From contig CM054158.1 in assembly GCA_028751875.1 (NCBI GenBank), positions 1,312,501 to 1,376,500 on the forward strand: DNA of 64,000 bases, in the 5' to 3' direction. Position numbers and translations under genes: made by a program. Positions 19,995 through 30,125 of the stretch are shown one piece after another. Below the pieces are notes generated by a model. That model did no database searches, was not told the DNA's origin, and saw only the letters and a list, made by a program, of their open reading frames with translations. Numbering within the stretch: position 1 is the first letter of the stretch; each line of letters starts with the position of its first letter. This DNA is from Rapana venosa (lineage: Eukaryota; Mollusca; Gastropoda; Neogastropoda; Muricidae).

Positions 19995-21303
19995 TCCCTC
20001 AAAGTCTGCATCGGCGTCGCTCTCATCCAGGTTGTCGTCCTGGGCCCCGTCGTCCTCACTCTCTGGCTCTTCTGGACCAGTGCCAATTGCCATCAACACA
20101 AGGCAGGACAGCGCCGATCTCGTCCGGAAACCCATTCCAGCACTTCGATGGTGCCTCAGATCCATCCATGGCGTTGGATATGGCGCACCTCAGGAACGAT
20201 TAAGATCGTTCGGGTCAAATGTTGTCCCACGCCCTGCTGACCCAGTTGATGACGTCCTTGTCTGTGCCTGCCTAGGTTGCCAGCAGCATCGGTGGCCTGG
20301 TCCCTCCTCCACTCCACCCAGCAATCTCTGATGGAGTCCTTAAAAGGCTTGGCAAGAGCCACATCCACTGGCGGCAAAGGGGTGCAGCCTGCAGAATGAA
20401 CATGGTGTCCACTTGCTGTGCTTGGAGTGCGTCCCTGACTTCCTGAGTTCCTATGGCACTGTAACAGTCCAGAAGCAGGAGGCGGCGTTCGTCGGATGCC
20501 CAAGGACACGCTGAATCCAGCAATGATGTGTCTCTGTCATCCAGCCATTGCTGTCGCACATACCACGAACATTGTCTCACTCTCAACGGCAAAAAAACCC
20601 GGGTGGAATGTTCCCATTTCTCTCTCGCAGGATCACAAAAGCTGGCAATTTGGTTCCATCCGCTGCCGCCGTAAGTGCCACCGTGAAGCCTCGTTTTTCA
20701 GCCTTTGTGCTCTTGATTCTAACTTTGTTTGGCACCTTTCTTGTTGTTGGTACGGGCTGCCATCATGTCAAACTGGACCATCGTCTGATCCATGTTCATG
20801 ATGTTGGACAGAGGATAACCATGGCGATGACGTAGTCGCAGAACGTTCCGTCGGAACTGTAGAAGTTGATCCTCAAAGTCTGCAGGGACCTTTTGGCTTG
20901 AGCTGGTTCCCTGTCTACAAGACACCAAGGGCGCTGTTTCCAACGACTTAACCACATGTCTGATGCCAAGAAGCCCACCACATTGAAAGCACCTGCCAGT
21001 TCCATCGCTTTCCGTTGTAAGTCCTTGTTTCGCACTACCCTGCCTTCAGATCTTTCATCTTCCAGATAACGCAGCACACCTTGGTCGACATGTTCAGATC
21101 TAACTGCTGTACTTCCGACAGTTTCCGTTTTGTTTGTCTTTTCCGTACTGCTGTTCAAGTCTATCTCTGTTTTCACTCCATTCCCTGGTCCTTTTCCTAT
21201 CCACAGAAAATTCACGGGCATACTCCGAAACATTCCCACATGCTTCGTTATCCAGATACTGGAGGGCTTGCAATTTGAAAGACACAGTGTAAGACTGTCG
21301 CAT
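19995..21303 (-). pseudogene. Pogo/POGK-like transposase, frameshifted
   Basis: A DDE transposase would cut and paste the element. Reading the minus strand across frames: an N-terminal helix-turn-helix of the BrkDBD type (RQSYTVSFKLQALQYLDN, EYAREFSVDRKRTREW, from 21,303), a CENPB-type DNA-binding segment (GVLRYLEDERSEGRVVRNKD, AGAFNVVGFLASDMWLSRW), then the catalytic domain with NIMNMDQTMVQFDM (first Asp), LLLDCYSAIGTQEV (second Asp) and CTPLPPVDVALAKPFKDSIR (third Asp). It ends in an acidic tail (EEPESEDDGAQDD) and a stop near 19,996. At least three frame changes are needed, so it is inactive. Full length would be about 430-470 residues, usual for this family. Confidence 0.85.
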
Positions 21304-21627
21304 TGGCGTTTTGCAAAAATGGCACAGAGAGATTCAAGAACCAACTTCCGGCCACCAGGAAGCGTCCTCAAAGTACCAGTACCTCACGACAGAAAAAAGA
21401 CGTCAGTGGAAAAAGCATGACGTAATTTTAATTCACTTTGTCTGGGTATGGGTGGGAGTGAGGAGAGGGGACAAAGAATAAGAAAAAAAGGAAAGAAACA
21501 CGAAAAGGTAAAGGGGAAAAAGATGACTGCACAAATCTTAGTGAAAGTGAGCCTAGTCTCTTTGAAAAAAGCAGGGTGGGCGTTTGCTGGGTAGTTACCC
21601 CAGTGCACAACTTTTGGCCCAAGTGGG

Positions 21628-21649
21628 GGGGGGGGGGGGGGGGGGGGGG
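21628..21649 (+). repeat. G homopolymer in the right pogo end
   Basis: A run of more than 20 G mirrors the C run near the left end (19,153-19,170), so the G/C tract is probably part of the terminal repeat. Confidence 0.9.
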
Positions 21650-21699
21650 CGTTTGCTAGATGGTGGGCTTATGCTAGGGATTTTAGGGTAGTAGTAGTA

Positions 21700-22475
21700 G
21701 TCAAGGCAACATCCCCTCCCAACCTATTTTGCTGTCTTCCTTCATGAATTCCTGCTGTTCTCACGCCATTCATTCCACTCTCTCCGCCCCTGCCATACCT
21801 ACACTCGTCATGTCGAATCCTCAGGGTACAAAATCCACAGGGAACTGATCAATCTTAGGCTGCTACCGGGTCACCACACAGAAGGGCCCTGCACTGCTGC
21901 TGAATCACTTTGGTCCTATTCAGTAAGTGCTGTTCTCAGCAAACATTGAATATGCAACCCCTAAAACTGTGAAAGCAACTCACCACATGCACAGATATGC
22001 ATGGAAGGCCCAAAACTGAGGACACCATGAGACCAGAGCAACAGGGTCTGCCCAGTCAGAGACAGTTTTCTTTTCTTGCATGATGACCAATGGTGGTGAG
22101 AAAAATGCAATGATAATGCTTTGGAAAATGCGCTTGCTTTGAAAATACTTGACAGGGTTGGAGTACTCTATGCTTCATATCATGATACATCCCGGCGTCA
22201 ACCAGGCCCGAGAGATACAAACATCTGCCGTGCTGGTCAAGTAAGTCGAGCAATACACTGAAAACTGCATCTGTAAAGCAGATGAAGGAGCTGCACTTGC
22301 GATATCAGTCTTCCCAATCAGCCCATAGCAAACACTCTGGGTAGGAGCCCAGCTGAGAAAAACACCCAAACAAACAGAAAGAACGAATAGCAACCTATGA
22401 GATTCAAACTCGCGATGTTCCAGCTAGGAACTGAACACACTAACCACTGCACCCTGACGACAACTCAAGCCGTGT
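21700..22475 (-). mobile_element. Possible tRNA-derived SINE, diverged
   Basis: On the minus strand GGTGCAGTGGTTAGTGTGTT (A-box like) and CGCGAGTTTGAATCTCATAG (B-box like) lie about 40 bp apart near 22,450-22,396. The downstream body to about 21,700 is not recognised, so the 3' limit is uncertain. Confidence 0.45.
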
Positions 22476-23150
22476 CCCTTTCTTTTTGCATGATGCCAAT
22501 ACGGCACGATGACCTGCCTGCCTGTTGATTCATTAACCTGGAACAGTTCCTGCGTTTTGAACGTGAGGATGACTACCTGCGTGTGGGGACAGGTCAGGAA
22601 GAGGCCTGACATGAAGAACTGGTCCCTTAGGGTCAGCAACCCGGGTTGACCAGCCGTGTCCAAGGTAGGAACGTGGAAGTGTACAATGTACTTGAACTTT
22701 CTTATAAAGGAGCGGGGGTCTAGAGGCAACGGTCTGGCTCAAAAAGCCAACAGTTAACGGTTCCATCTCTCTCCGGCCCCCCATCCCCCCCCACCTCCTC
22801 GTCCCCCTTTCCTGCCGTGGGAATGCTTGGGGCCTGTCAGGCTAAATAGCACCCCACCTTCTGAAGATTCTGTGCTAGAAATTCCCTCTTTTCTTTCCCT
22901 CTCTTTTTTTCTACCTTGTTCCTATTCTTCCTCTCACCTTCTTCTGGTCTATTTTCTGCCTTCTTGGTCCGTTCTCCTGCCTTTGTTTCCAGAAAGCCCT
23001 AAGTTCTCTCCCACACCGAAGTCGGATGCGCTGGGACTGACTTGTCAGGCGCTTAACGGAAACACAACGCATTTTCACTCATATGACAGAGAAGAGTAGT
23101 TGCTGTCTCAGCGTTCGACAACGGAGAAGAAGATCCCGTTTGAGGCCTAG
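22476..23150 (+). other. Unassigned sequence
   Basis: Pyrimidine-rich DNA around 22,860-22,980 and no reliable coding signal. The open frames on the minus strand do not show recognisable motifs. Confidence 0.6.
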
Positions 23151-23154
23151 CTTT

Positions 23155-23745
23155 TCCTCTGCCCACTGGACCTTGACTGGTGGTCTAGGTGCTAGTCTTT
23201 CGGATGATTCGATAAATCCAGGTCCCCTGCACAAAACGCATTCCGTGTGCGTAAAAGAACCCTCCGAGCTCTTTCTGGAAAATTATGTTTGTAAAGGAGG
23301 CACCGTGGTCGAGTGGTTTAGGCGGTCAACTCGTGATCCAGAGGTCGCGGGTTCGATCCCCGCTCGGCTCGGTGTTGTGTCCTTGGGAAAGACACTTTAC
23401 TCCTACTTTCCTCACTCCACCCAGGTGTACAAGTGGGTACCAGCTCTGCTGGGGAAGTATCTGGCGACAGACTAGCGTCCTGTCACAGGGGTGGTGAAAA
23501 ACCATCAGTTCGCTTAACGCTACAGAAACCGGGATAAGCTCCTGCTCTATGGGCCTTCTGGCTCGAAAGAAGAAAGAACATGTTTGCAAAAAGGTCACTT
23601 TCTTAAGGAAAGAAATACACACGAAAACCAGAATAAACTTGTTTTTAAAATGGGTGGCGCTGCTCTTGTGGCGACGTGCTTTCCCAAAGGAGAGCCGCCC
23701 GACTTTCATGCAGAGAAATCTGCCGTGACTGAAAGCGGTATACAA
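23155..23745 (+). mobile_element. SINE family B, split by a SINE family C insertion
   Basis: The left part (to about 23,284) has GTGCTAGTCTTTCGGATGAT and TGCGTAAAAGAACCCTC. The right part (23,591-23,745) has GGTGGCGCTGCTCTTGTGGC and GAGAAATCTGCCGTGAC. The same blocks are adjacent in the uninterrupted copy at 31,500-31,800. The family C element sits exactly between them. Confidence 0.85.
23296..23579 (+). mobile_element. SINE family C, tRNA-derived, complete
   Basis: The head GGAGGCACCGTGGTCGAGTG contains a tRNA-like A box, and GGTCGCGGGTTCGATCCCCG contains a B box, about 35 bp apart. These drive RNA polymerase III transcription in tRNA-derived SINEs. Flanking ATGTTTGTAAA (23,285-23,295) and ATGTTTGCAAA (23,580-23,590) form an 11-bp target-site duplication with one mismatch. 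The copy at 63,615 is about 97 percent identical by eye, so the family was active fairly recently. Confidence 0.9.
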
Positions 23746-23759
23746 GACAAGTAGTTACT

Positions 23760-24330
23760 GTTGTTAGTTAAGGTGGCATGTACAGGCAGGAATCACAGCA
23801 GCTTCTTTAACATTATGTTCTTATGTGTGGCTTTGTTTTGTATAACAAATAATGATACGATTTCTGCTTGCTGACAGGTTTATCTGCTCAATAATTCTGA
23901 CTCTAATCTGAGTCTTTCCTTTTTTTTCTCCTTTTTTTGGTTTTCTTTAGGTTCCTGGGCTAAAGCTCTTACATTTACCAATCTGTGATTTAGTGTGTAT
24001 GCCACGGGTTTTGCCAAATATAAAGATAAAATCATGTGGCTTTGGGTATGATGTCTAAAGACATCAGTGTACATGCTGTTGGGGCGAGAGTGGGGGGGGG
24101 GGGGGGGCGCACGGGCGTGTGTGTGTGTGTGTGTGTGTGTGTAATGTGAATGTGTGTGTGTGCAAGATGTGCTGCGAGCGTTTGCACACAGTACCTCGGT
24201 TTATAGTCTCATCCAAAGGACTTTTGGGGGGAGTGGAGTCAGTAGTGATAAAGAATAATTAAATAAAAGAGCTGCACTGTATATACAAACTCCTCATCCA
24301 GTGTGTACTTACTGTCTCACTGTGATTCCA
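23760..24330 (+). other. Non-coding sequence with GT array and SINE A fragment
   Basis: A G run and GT array lie at 24,091-24,160. A short minus-strand SINE family A piece (CGGTTTATAGTCTCATCC) lies at 24,175-24,250. Nothing else is recognised. Confidence 0.6.
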
Positions 24331-24331
24331 G

Positions 24332-24384
24332 GGCGTGAAATATGCCGCCATGTGCATACTTTGGGTCACCCACAGGGTGTTAAG
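24332..24384 (+). CDS. Weak candidate exon (53 nt)
   Basis: CACTGTGATTCCAG precedes it and GTAGGG follows. With a 2-nt phase it reads REICRHVHTLGHPQGVK and joins in frame to the segment at 24,465. Codon content is unconvincing and no copy exists for comparison, so this is offered only as a lead. Confidence 0.2.
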
Positions 24385-24464
24385 GTAGGGAACGCCCAAC
24401 ATTAACATACTACTGCAATACACTATTTTCTATGACAAGTAGTAACATGTGTTCATATGTTTCA

Positions 24465-24519
24465 GGCTTTGAGGAGTAGAACAACCGGAACCACTAACAG
24501 CAAGACAACATTCCGCTAA
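24465..24519 (+). CDS. Weak candidate terminal exon
   Basis: ATATGTTTCAG precedes an open stretch reading ALRSRTTGTTNSKTTFR then TAA. It is in frame with the preceding 53-nt segment. An AATAAA lies about 500 nt downstream (near 25,010). Chance occurrence is quite possible. Confidence 0.2.
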
Positions 24520-24779
24520 CGCAGTTTGACATTGGCAAGAACCAGTTCCGCAATCTACCTAGATCAGTTTACAAATTTCTTTGTTAGCATTCAGTTAAGT
24601 GCATCACGTTTCTGTTGTGGTCAGGTAATCCCCATGGATTAAAAAAAAATCCTCTTAAATTTAAGTCTAGAGATGTGTTTGTAGGCCTATTAATTGCAAA
24701 TTCTGCCTGTGATAGCCTTGGAAGCATTGTAGGTTAGGTTTTATGGAGATTGCTTGGTACTGTATTTGGGTTTTGTAAG

Positions 24780-24875
24780 CCCCTCCAACATGCTGGCCCC
24801 TGGAGAAGCTGAGGTCTCTGACATCTCGCTCCCCAAGGACCGCTTAGGTTATGGGAAGTCTTCCGACTAACTGGT
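24780..24875 (-). mobile_element. Diverged 3' fragment of the chimeric tRNA/5S SINE
   Basis: On the plus strand ATGCTGGCCCCTGGAGAAGC, GAGGTCTCTGACATCTCGCT and TTAGGTTATGGGAAGTC match the 3' body of the SINE at 13,981-14,273 read on the minus strand. Because the match is to that SINE's own 5'-to-3' reading, this fragment actually runs in the plus direction; the strand call here is uncertain. No 5S-like part remains. Confidence 0.5.
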
Positions 24876-25184
24876 TTTTCCTAACAGACAAAAACAAACA
24901 AAACCACAAACAAACAAACAAAAATATATGACTAAAATTATGACAAAATGAATTAAAAGCTATATTTGTATAACAAATTACAAAAAAACTGTGGAAATGA
25001 GTAACTGAAGAAATAAACTGCACATGTTGAAAAAAAACTACTGGTATACCATTGTGGTGTTCTTTTTAGAATGTTTTGGAAGGAATGTGGACTGTGTTCA
25101 TGTCAAATTGACTTGATTTGACTTGATTTGACTTTATGTTGAAATATGTATGTTGATATGGTTGTGTTGTTGTCATTGTTGAGG

Positions 25185-25562
25185 GGTGAAGGTTCGGGAT
25201 AGGGGATGTTAGGACACTGGCACTCCACACTCAAAGGAATGATGTGAGGCCATGCAGGGGTGTTATGGCAACACTTTTTATTTGTATCTACCAAACAACA
25301 CACACAGCTCAAGCAGAAGAAACACAGATGTTTTCCGTTCTAAGTCATCTTGTAGAACTTCATCAGTCAGCCCCTCTTGTTTGAAGATTACAATGCCACC
25401 ACAGACTTTGTCACCAGACAGCACACAAGAGAATGACTTGAAAACCCACGCACCCTGTTATATATTACAGTTTAGTGGCAGGGCTCTGATTCCCACTGAC
25501 CAATGGACCTACTTGGAGACAGATTCTAACCAGTCCTGAATGCCCCTTGGAGTCAGCTGACA
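25185..25562 (+). repeat. Dispersed repeat with inverted partners at 34,160 and 46,625
   Basis: 25,195-25,275 is the inverse of 46,625-46,700 (CCTCACATCATTCCTTTGAG in the partner). 25,290-25,562 is the inverse of 34,160-34,425 (GCTCAAGCAGAAGAAACACA here). The repeat family is not recognised. Confidence 0.75.
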
Positions 25563-25626
25563 AACAAATATTTTTTAGAAACTAAGATCCTCCAATAGTC
25601 TAACTACATTACAAGAGAGAAGGAGG

Positions 25627-25680
25627 AGGGGGGGGGGGGGGGGGGGGGGAGGGGGGAGAGGGGGGGGGGGGGGGGGGGAA
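25627..25680 (+). repeat. Long G-rich homopolymer tract
   Basis: Nearly 50 bp of G with two short A interruptions. Confidence 0.95.
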
Positions 25681-25769
25681 GAAGAGAGAGGTGGGGATGG
25701 GGGAAGGGGGTGATGTGAGGGTGTGGTCTGGGTGGTTACACCATCTTTACCCAAGTTGAAGTGTTTACT

Positions 25770-26163
25770 AACAAAAGCCTTAGAGAGAAAATTGGTCACA
25801 TGTGAAATGGCTGCCTGAGAAAAGCGGTCAACAAGACCAGACACAACAAGATCAAGAATGAGGTGATCAGAGACATGGGTCGGACTAACACCAATTCTCC
25901 ACCATACCGAACAACAAAGGATCAGGTGGTTTGGTCACCTCACTAGAATGCCGCCCAACCAACCAGCCCTACGGGCATACCACCAAACACAATGGCTGGA
26001 AAGCCAGAGGTAGACCAAGGAGACCATGGGGCGACTCCGTGGCTGACACCCTGCGAGCCCATGACCTGTCACTACATCAAGCCTCCCGCCTAGCTGCAGA
26101 CAGACGTCTGTGTCTCCCCAGACGCCGAAGGGCACCAGCGGCAGATGAAAGAAAGAAGAAGAA
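25770..26163 (+). mobile_element. RTE-like LINE, 5'-truncated young copy
   Basis: The sequence matches the last 390 bp of the LINE at 31,057-33,857 with few differences, including the C-terminal coding part (RWFGHLTRMPPNQPALRAY in the parent) and the GAAAGAAGAAGAAG tail. A perfect 12-bp target-site duplication, GAAGTGTTTACT, flanks it (25,758-25,769 and 26,164-26,175). Confidence 0.93.
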
Positions 26164-26910
26164 GAAGTGTTTACTTGAAGTGGAAAGACCCTTCCCGCCT
26201 CTTGGTGACAAACTCAATGTGCAATGCTTTAACGACTGCCCCACTCCAACCACAAAGCCACCATCAGACAGTTTGGCGACTGCCACTGCCCTGCCTCTTG
26301 GTGACAAACTCAGTGTGCAATGCTGTAACTGACATTTCTCCACTCCACCAAGCTGGCCACTTGAGACAAGGTGATGGGAAGTTTCACATTCAATTTCAAA
26401 TTCAAAAGCTTTATTATCTCAAAGAAGAGAAATTCCGGCGGGTTACTCGCCATACATCAAAACAATAAACATTTAAACATAATATTTAAAACACACACAC
26501 TGTCCAACATCAGCATGCACCCATCATGAGATAAAAAGCAACCACAAAATGTAATCATCAATATCTCAGCCAGCCACAAACCCACCCCTCCAAAAGTCAC
26601 CGTACATCAGCACATTCACAAACAGTCGCTCGCGCAGGCCCACGCTCGCGCAGGATTGTAAACATTCCTACCCATCGTCACGCATTTTCATAATATAAGT
26701 CAAATTGTTACAACATGTTGTATAAGACAAATGTCAATTAAATGAATACCTTGTTCTATTAAGATATTGAACAGTCCTAAATAATAACACACCCACGTAT
26801 TTTTATTTTTAAAAATCATTTGTATAACATGTATGATAAGACAAATATTCAGTGAAGTTAATACTCTATTAGAAATTGAACACAGGTTACACTAATAAAA
26901 GGTAGCCTTT

Positions 26911-26915
<5 letters not shown>

Positions 26916-26982
<67 letters not shown>
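26916..26982 (+). repeat. (CT)n microsatellite
   Basis: A pure CT array between the RT stop and the LINE tail. Confidence 0.95.
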
Positions 26983-26987
<5 letters not shown>

Positions 26988-27001
26988 CAGTGGGCTTTAG
27001 T

Positions 27002-28303
27002 TCAAATCAGATTTATTGTCAAACATTTATTTAGCAGCAGAATTGAGGTTGGAATAAAACTATTTTTAAATCGAAGGGTCTTGGGTACTCTGTAGCGCTT
27101 TTGAGAAGGCAGGAGTTCAAAATATTTTGCAAGCACATGTGTGTCATCACTCACAATCTGTCTCGCTCTGTCTCTCACACGGCATTCATACAAGTCATTC
27201 AGTTTCATTTGCTCACAGCCCACAATTTTGCCACATCTGGTTACAATCTTGTTTACTATGTTTTTGTTTCTAACAGTCAGGCCCCCATACCAACAAACCA
27301 AGGAAAATGAAAGGACAGACTCAATAAAGCATCGGTAGAAATTTTGTAAAACTTTTACATTCACTTTAAGACTCCAGAGTTTTTGAAGGAAAAAGATGGG
27401 TGAGTGACATTTTCTATTTACAAGATCTGTATTAGCATTAAAGTTTAGTTTATCATCAATAATAGTACCTAGATATTTGTATTGGTGTACACGCTCTACC
27501 ATTACACCATCAACGTAAAGATTTGGTATGGGCTGGGGATCCGCGCGAAAATCAATCAACATTTCCTTAGTCTTTTTAACATTAAGGTCAAGACAGTTCT
27601 GTTTGCACCAGGAGGGGAACTCCTCAACTTGTTTAAAATACATGACATGGGAATTAGACAGATCTTTCAGAGCAGAGTCATCAGAATATTTGATTAACGG
27701 TATAAGATCAGAGCCAGTGCAGTCATTTGTGTAAAGGGTGAAAAGGATGGGGTACAGAACAGTGCCTTGGGGAGAGCCAGTGGAAGTTGATCTTTGAGTG
27801 GATATGGGTTTTTGAAATCGAACAAACTGTGTCCGGTGTGTCAAAAAGCTCATTATCCAGAGAATTAACCGAGGACAGACATTTATTGAGAGCAGTTTGA
27901 GAGCTAATAGATGGGGCTGAATGGTATTAAAGGCAGAAGAGAAGTCAATGAAAAGTATATGAACAAAGGAGTCGGGTTTTTCTAGGTGGGAATAAACATT
28001 ATGCAGCAAGGTAATTGTAGCATCATTTGTGCTTTTGTTGGCTTTGTATGCAAACTGAAGAGGATCTAGATATGAAGAAGTAGAGAAAAGAAGCCGTTTG
28101 AGAACGATTCGTTCAAAACATTTCATTACTATTGGAGTGAGAGCTACTGGTCTATAGTCATTTAAAGATTTGGGGTGATTATTTTTTGGAACAGGACAAA
28201 TTATTGATTTTTTTAAGGAGCATACTGTTGGACTCTTTTCTTCATAAACACCCATGCCATAACAACAACTAGCTTGGATGGACAAGAGTTGCCCAGACAG
28301 CAC
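27002..28303 (-). CDS. Rex1/CR1-like reverse transcriptase, 433-codon open frame
   Basis: The open frame contains LNDYRPVALTPIVMKCFERI, LDPLQFAYKANKSTNDA, HILFIDFSSAFNTIQPH, TGSPQGTVLYPILF and KYSDDSALKDLSN, then KYLGTIIDDKL and the C-terminal YFELLPSQKRYRVP and NSFIPTSILLLNK. The catalytic box reads YSDD where FADD or YADD is usual; the two Asp residues are kept. The first residues before SLKKSIICPVPKN are not LINE-like, so the true domain starts near 28,215. No stop codons interrupt 430 codons, which suggests a relatively young copy, but without an endonuclease it is not autonomous. Confidence 0.85.
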   Translation of the reverse strand: MLSGQLLSIQASCCYGMGVYEEKSPTVCSLKKSIICPVPKNNHPKSLNDYRPVALTPIVMKCFERIVLKRLLFSTSSYLDPLQFAYKANKSTNDATITLLHNVYSHLEKPDSFVHILFIDFSSAFNTIQPHLLALKLLSINVCPRLILWIMSFLTHRTQFVRFQKPISTQRSTSTGSPQGTVLYPILFTLYTNDCTGSDLIPLIKYSDDSALKDLSNSHVMYFKQVEEFPSWCKQNCLDLNVKKTKEMLIDFRADPQPIPNLYVDGVMVERVHQYKYLGTIIDDKLNFNANTDLVNRKCHSPIFFLQKLWSLKVNVKVLQNFYRCFIESVLSFSLVCWYGGLTVRNKNIVNKIVTRCGKIVGCEQMKLNDLYECRVRDRARQIVSDDTHVLAKYFELLPSQKRYRVPKTLRFKNSFIPTSILLLNKCLTINLI

Positions 28304-28394
28304 TCTGACAGCCTCCTCACTTACAAGGAAACGGTAATCCGTTTTTACACATTAAGTTTAATGAAGCCAAACACTTCCTCTACAAGAAAAATTG

Positions 28395-28517
28395 GGGGGG
28401 GGGGGGGGGGGGGGGGGGGTGGGATGGGGGTTCCAATTCAAAAGTTATAGTGTACAAATCCCACACTATAACATCATAAAAACCACAACTCTCATCAGTA
28501 TCCATAAACTTCACACA

Positions 28518-28555
<38 letters not shown>

Positions 28556-28575
28556 CTCTCTCTCTCTCTCACTCA
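28395..28575 (+). repeat. G homopolymer, CA and CT arrays
   Basis: A G run at 28,395-28,419, CA array at 28,512-28,551 and CT array at 28,552-28,571. Confidence 0.9.
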
Positions 28576-28581
28576 GAGAAA

Positions 28582-28830
28582 GGATGGGTTAGCCTGGTAG
28601 TTAGATTGTTGACCATTGTGCCCCTGAATCTGGTTGAAGGACTATTTCCCCCCAGGAGTTAACACCTGTGCCGACTCTACTCCCCCCTCCCCCCCCCCCT
28701 CCCCACACACCTGCTCCTCCCACCCCTGTGCAGAACAGCTCCTGCACAAGTTAATACCTGACAGGCTGCTTTTCCGAAAACAATGCCATTGTGTGGTGGG
28801 AATGAATGACAAAATTTACATAACTGCATA
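28582..28830 (+). mobile_element. SINE family A, internally shortened
   Basis: The head GGATGGGTTAGCCTGGTAGT and body CCAGGAGTTAACACCTGTGC are followed directly by CAATGCCATTGTGTGGTGGG, so the central GAGGTCCC region is missing. Confidence 0.6.
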
Positions 28831-29239
28831 AATGCATAACCAGGGCTGCAATAGATAAGGACATGGGTGCTTCTTTTGTTATTCTCAAATAAGATGAATG
28901 AATGAATAATAAATAAATGAATAATGAATTAGTGAATAAATGAATGTATGAATAGATCTTACACACACAGGGAATTGGAGATTCACGACTTAATTCCTTG
29001 CACTCTATTTGGGGTGTGGAGGGAACGTAACACACAATAACAAACTGAAAGACGAGTATCCAACATGGAAGGGACAACAACAGTTAACCACAACAACAAC
29101 AAAAATGACAAGAAAGGAAAATGCAAGACATCTACAACGATTTTTTATCTTTACTTTGTTTTTAAAATGCATTTTTAGTACAGGGGGATGTGCTCAGAAG
29201 TGAAAAATAACAATTTTAACTTTCAAAATAATACAGATA

Positions 29240-29286
<47 letters not shown>

Positions 29287-29525
29287 TGTTTTACTCGTTG
29301 GGTAATGCTTTGTTGGACTTCTTCCTCCATATAAAAGAATAAAATAAAATAAATAAATAAAATATCACACACACATACACACATATGCCTTCGAGATGGC
29401 GGAGGAAAACTGGAAAGAATCGGAAGTCTTTATCAGCAATGAACAAGAAAACATAACCACCACCACCACCATCACCATCAAGAACAACAGCAACAACAAC
29501 AACACTAGTCTAGCTTATTTGTGTG
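28831..29525 (+). other. Low-complexity non-coding DNA
   Basis: ATGA tetramers near 28,890-28,960, a CA array at 29,242-29,280, and ACC and AAC trinucleotides near 29,456-29,505. No coding signal. Confidence 0.7.
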
Positions 29526-29527
29526 TG

Positions 29528-29905
29528 GTGGACGCCATAACCAGAGGTTAAGACCGTTTAATTTCAGGTCTATGAAGTTGTGGGTTCGAATCTCGTGGCG
29601 TCTGATGACTTAAGGGGGGATAGGGGGAAGTTTACAATGTCCTAGGTCAACTTCAAGTGAAGACCTGACATTGCCTTAATTCCCTTCCTGTGCACACACA
29701 TGCCAATAAATGAAACATGCACGTTAAATATCCCGTAATTCATGTCAGCTTTGGCTGGGTTACTAAACAAAAACACGCCCAGGGTACATCCCTGAAATCG
29801 GAATGGGGCAAACTTCATGGTGGGTAAAAACTGTTGCATATGCAAAATTCCACAATAGGTGAACCTGGGAGCTCTAGTCCAAGAGTGGGGAAAAACAGTG
29901 TTTAG
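29528..29905 (+). mobile_element. tRNA-derived SINE, family D
   Basis: GGACGCCATAACCAGAGGTT (A-box like) and GTTGTGGGTTCGAATCTCGT (B-box like) form the head. The tail module GGTGGGTAAAAACTGTTGC and GGTGAACCTGGGAGCTCTAG also occurs at 2,990-3,050 and 3,680-3,720. Different heads therefore share one tail module. Confidence 0.7.
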
Positions 29906-30068
29906 GTGCAACACATAGACATAGGATTAGTCGATTTACACAAAGAAAAAGAACAGAGAGGGGGAAAAACTAAAGGACAAAGGAAAGCCATAATTATGGT
30001 TGCAAGATATACTAATCATTAGATGTAGGGGTATATCAATGGCCAACAAGGCTACCAATCCCTCAGAT

Positions 30069-30069
<1 letters not shown>

Positions 30070-30106
<37 letters not shown>

Positions 30107-30125
30107 CTCTCTCTCTCTCTCCCTC
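30070..30125 (+). repeat. (CA)n-(CT)n microsatellite
   Basis: A CA array followed directly by CT, similar to 28,512-28,571. Confidence 0.95.

Larger units (their letters stand above)
19137..21683 (-). mobile_element. Pogo-type DNA transposon, decayed
   Basis: The left end reads AAATCCCTAGCAAACGCCCC and the right end is its imperfect inverse (AAATCCCTAGCATAAGCCC on the minus strand). Both ends are flanked by TA (19,135-19,136 and 21,684-21,685), the target duplication of Tc1/mariner-pogo elements. Subterminal copies of GTGGGCGTTTGCTAGGGA and GTGGGCGTTTGCTGGG strengthen the assignment. It entered a TAG microsatellite. Inside are a broken transposase, two GA arrays and a SINE fragment. Confidence 0.85.
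26390..28360 (-). mobile_element. Rex1/CR1-like LINE, second copy
   Basis: The minus strand carries a long RT frame and ends near 26,395 in AATAAAGCTTTTGAATTTGA. Its RT resembles the LINE at 9,565-15,035 (FSSAFNTIQPH, TGSPQG, C-terminal NSFIPTSI) but the 3' tail is different, so it is a separate family of the same group. The 5' end is truncated at about 28,350, near a G homopolymer; the endonuclease is missing. Confidence 0.85.

Noticed and set aside
23296..23370. Functional tRNA gene
   Set aside because: The A and B boxes are tRNA-like, but the sequence continues as a SINE body with target-site duplications, and another copy exists at 63,615.
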